Below are positions 7,245 to 8,725 of a DNA stretch of 8,725 nucleotides, in pieces (the first letter of the stretch is position 1; each line of letters begins with the position of its first letter). Both the position numbers and the translations under genes were made by a program. Source of the DNA: T1Sed10-49 sp046498405. Lineage in GTDB: Bacteria > Actinomycetota > Nitriliruptoria > Euzebyales > Egibacteraceae. The notes beneath the pieces were generated by a model that saw nothing but the letters and a program-made list of their open reading frames with translations, had not been told where the DNA came from and did no database searches. The stretch covers positions 1 to 8,725 of the forward strand of contig JAWOAS010000218.1 in NCBI GenBank assembly GCA_046498405.1. Direction: 5' to 3'.

Positions 7245-8725
7245 ATGAGCACGGGCACGGCGACGTCGGCCGTCGACGAGGCGACGACCGAGCGCCTGCG
7301 GGGCCACCTCGAGCGGATCTACGGCGACGCGGTCGCCGCCGAGGTCCACCCGCGCCTCGTCGAGCTCTGTGAGCGCTACGCCGAGCGGTTGCGACCGGTG
7401 CCCCGCCGCCAGGGCGTCGACGAGAGCGACGTGCTGCTCATCACCTACGGTGACCAGGTCCGTGAGCCCGACCGTCGGCCCCTCGAGACCCTCCACGGGT
7501 TCTTGAGCGACCACCTCCAGGACCTCGTCAGCGGCGTGCACCTCCTGCCGCACTACCCCTCGACCTCCGACGACGGCTTCGCGGTCGCCGACTACCTCGA
7601 GGTCGACCCCGCGCTCGGGACGTGGCGCGACGTCCTGCGCCTCGGGCGCGACCTCGACCTCATGCTCGACGCCGTGGTCAACCACACCTCCCAGAGCGGA
7701 CGGTGGTTCCGCAAGTGGGCGCGCGACGAGCCGGCCTTCCGCGACTTCTTCATCTCGCTGCCCTCCGACACCGACACCTCCTCGGTGACCCGGCCGCGCA
7801 CCTCCCCGCTTCTCACCCCCGTGGAGACCGCCCGCGGGCTCGAGTACGTCTGGACGACCTTCAGCGCCGACCAGGTCGACCTCAACTACGCCAACCCCGA
7901 GGTCCTCCTCGCGGTCTGCGAGGTCCTCCTGCTCTACGTCGAGCACGGCGCGCGGCTGCTGCGCCTCGACGCCATCGCCTTCCTCTGGAAGCGCCTCGGC
8001 ACCTCGTGCGTGCACCTGCCCGAGACCCACGAGGTCATCAAGCTCTGGCGCACGATGCTCGACGCCGTCGCGCCGGGCACGTTGCTCGTCACCGAGACGA
8101 ACGTGCCCCAGAGCGAGAACGTGAGCTACTTCGGCGACGGCTACGACGAGGCGCACCTCGTCTACCAGTTCCCGCTGCCGCCGCTGACGCTCTCGGCGTT
8201 CCAGCTCGCCGACGCCAGCCCCCTCGCCGAGTGGATCGCCACCCTCGAGACGCCCTCGGAGCAGACCTCGTTCCTCAACTTCCTCGGCTCCCACGACGGC
8301 ATCGGGCTGCGCCCCGCCGAGGGGCTGCTGACCCCCGGGGAGATCGAGCACCTCTGCGAGCTCGCCAAGGGCCACGGCGGCGGGGTGAGCTACCGGGCCC
8401 AGCCCGACGGGACGATGAGCCCCTATGAGCTCAACACCGTCTTCTTCGATGCGCTCAACCCGTTGCACGTCAACGAGCCAAGCGAGCGCCGCATCCGCCG
8501 CTTCCTCGCCGCGCACGCGATCCTGCTCGCCCTGCAGGGCGTGCCGCTGCTCTACATCCAGGCGGTGCTCGGCAGCCACAATTGGATCGAGGGCGTCGAG
8601 CGCACCGGGCGGCTGCGCAGCATCAACCGCCAGAAGTTCGACCTCGACACCCTCGAGTCCGAGCTCGCCGACCCGGCCTCGCACCGCCGCCGCGTGCTCG
8701 ACGGCCTGCGCGACCTCGTCCATGT
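7245..8725 (+). CDS. GH13 subfamily-18-type sugar phosphorylase (partial, C-terminus cut)
   Basis: The first 493 codons of a TIM-barrel enzyme; the gene is open to the window edge. Motifs follow the sucrose phosphorylase family: LLITYGDQV (64-72), HLLPHYPSTSDDGF (99-112), DAVVNHTS (142-149), RLDAIAF with nucleophile Asp242, VTETNVP with acid/base Glu284, and GSHDGIGLRPAEG with transition-state Asp351. Later come SPYELNTVFFDALN and EGVERTG (449-455) with RSINR. Such enzymes cleave an alpha-glucoside with phosphate to glucose 1-phosphate. The HDGIGLRPAEG loop and the FSADQVDLNYANPEVL segment look more like glucosylglycerate phosphorylase or sucrose 6-phosphate phosphorylase than true sucrose phosphorylase, so the substrate is left open. 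A GGAG site (7232-7235) lies 9 nt before this ATG and 6 nt before an adjoining GTG (7242), so either could start translation. There is no signal peptide, consistent with a cytoplasmic enzyme. Relatives are about 550-580 residues, so perhaps 60-90 are missing. Confidence 0.9.
   Translation, partial: MSTGTATSAVDEATTERLRGHLERIYGDAVAAEVHPRLVELCERYAERLRPVPRRQGVDESDVLLITYGDQVREPDRRPLETLHGFLSDHLQDLVSGVHLLPHYPSTSDDGFAVADYLEVDPALGTWRDVLRLGRDLDLMLDAVVNHTSQSGRWFRKWARDEPAFRDFFISLPSDTDTSSVTRPRTSPLLTPVETARGLEYVWTTFSADQVDLNYANPEVLLAVCEVLLLYVEHGARLLRLDAIAFLWKRLGTSCVHLPETHEVIKLWRTMLDAVAPGTLLVTETNVPQSENVSYFGDGYDEAHLVYQFPLPPLTLSAFQLADASPLAEWIATLETPSEQTSFLNFLGSHDGIGLRPAEGLLTPGEIEHLCELAKGHGGGVSYRAQPDGTMSPYELNTVFFDALNPLHVNEPSERRIRRFLAAHAILLALQGVPLLYIQAVLGSHNWIEGVERTGRLRSINRQKFDLDTLESELADPASHRRRVLDGLRDLVH

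Noticed and set aside
7110..8723. 537-codon antisense frame opposite the sugar phosphorylase
   Set aside because: The plus-strand frame has every catalytic motif of GH13 phosphorylases; the antisense product is compositionally biased with no motif.

Overview
The window is very GC-rich DNA, with almost every third codon position G or C, strong Shine-Dalgarno sites and TTG/GTG as well as ATG starts. Together with an actinobacterial-type universal stress protein, a 1559-residue NAD-dependent glutamate dehydrogenase and TAGGCT-like -10 boxes, this suggests a high-GC actinobacterium (Actinomycetota). A GerW/YtfJ-like gene and methylglyoxal synthase make a deep-branching lineage plausible, but this is inference. 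No mobile element, CRISPR array, tRNA, rRNA or phage gene was seen; this is a chromosomal central-metabolism neighbourhood.

Layout. On the minus strand at the left edge, a universal stress protein gene (105-515) is followed by the start of methylglyoxal synthase (1-92, running off the window). They share one reading frame, separated by a single TGA and four further codons before the mgsA start. A 189-bp divergent spacer (516-704) with several small inverted repeats leads on the plus strand to a GerW/YtfJ-family gene (705-1049). Twelve bases later comes the giant NAD-glutamate dehydrogenase (1062-5741). It converges on citrate synthase (minus strand, 5760-7049) with only 18 bp between the stop codons and a short hairpin in that gap. 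A second divergent spacer (7050-7244) separates citrate synthase from a GH13 subfamily-18-type sugar phosphorylase (plus strand, from 7245, cut by the right edge).

How the genes may work together. Glutamate dehydrogenase releases 2-oxoglutarate and ammonium into the TCA cycle, citrate synthase controls carbon entry to that cycle, the sugar phosphorylase yields a sugar phosphate from a glucoside, and methylglyoxal synthase diverts dihydroxyacetone phosphate when phosphate is short. The window therefore covers carbon/nitrogen balance and stress. None of the protein genes belongs to an unknown family.

The most unusual structure is the 7050-7244 spacer. It holds a 34-bp interrupted palindrome whose two ends are TAGGCT boxes pointing in opposite directions, a third copy of the palindrome's inner arm alongside, a perfect 17-bp palindrome in the presumed citrate synthase leader, and a long bulged stem at the predicted 5' end of the sugar phosphorylase transcript. 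This looks like a compact shared control region. I did not find evidence for a wholly novel multi-gene system.
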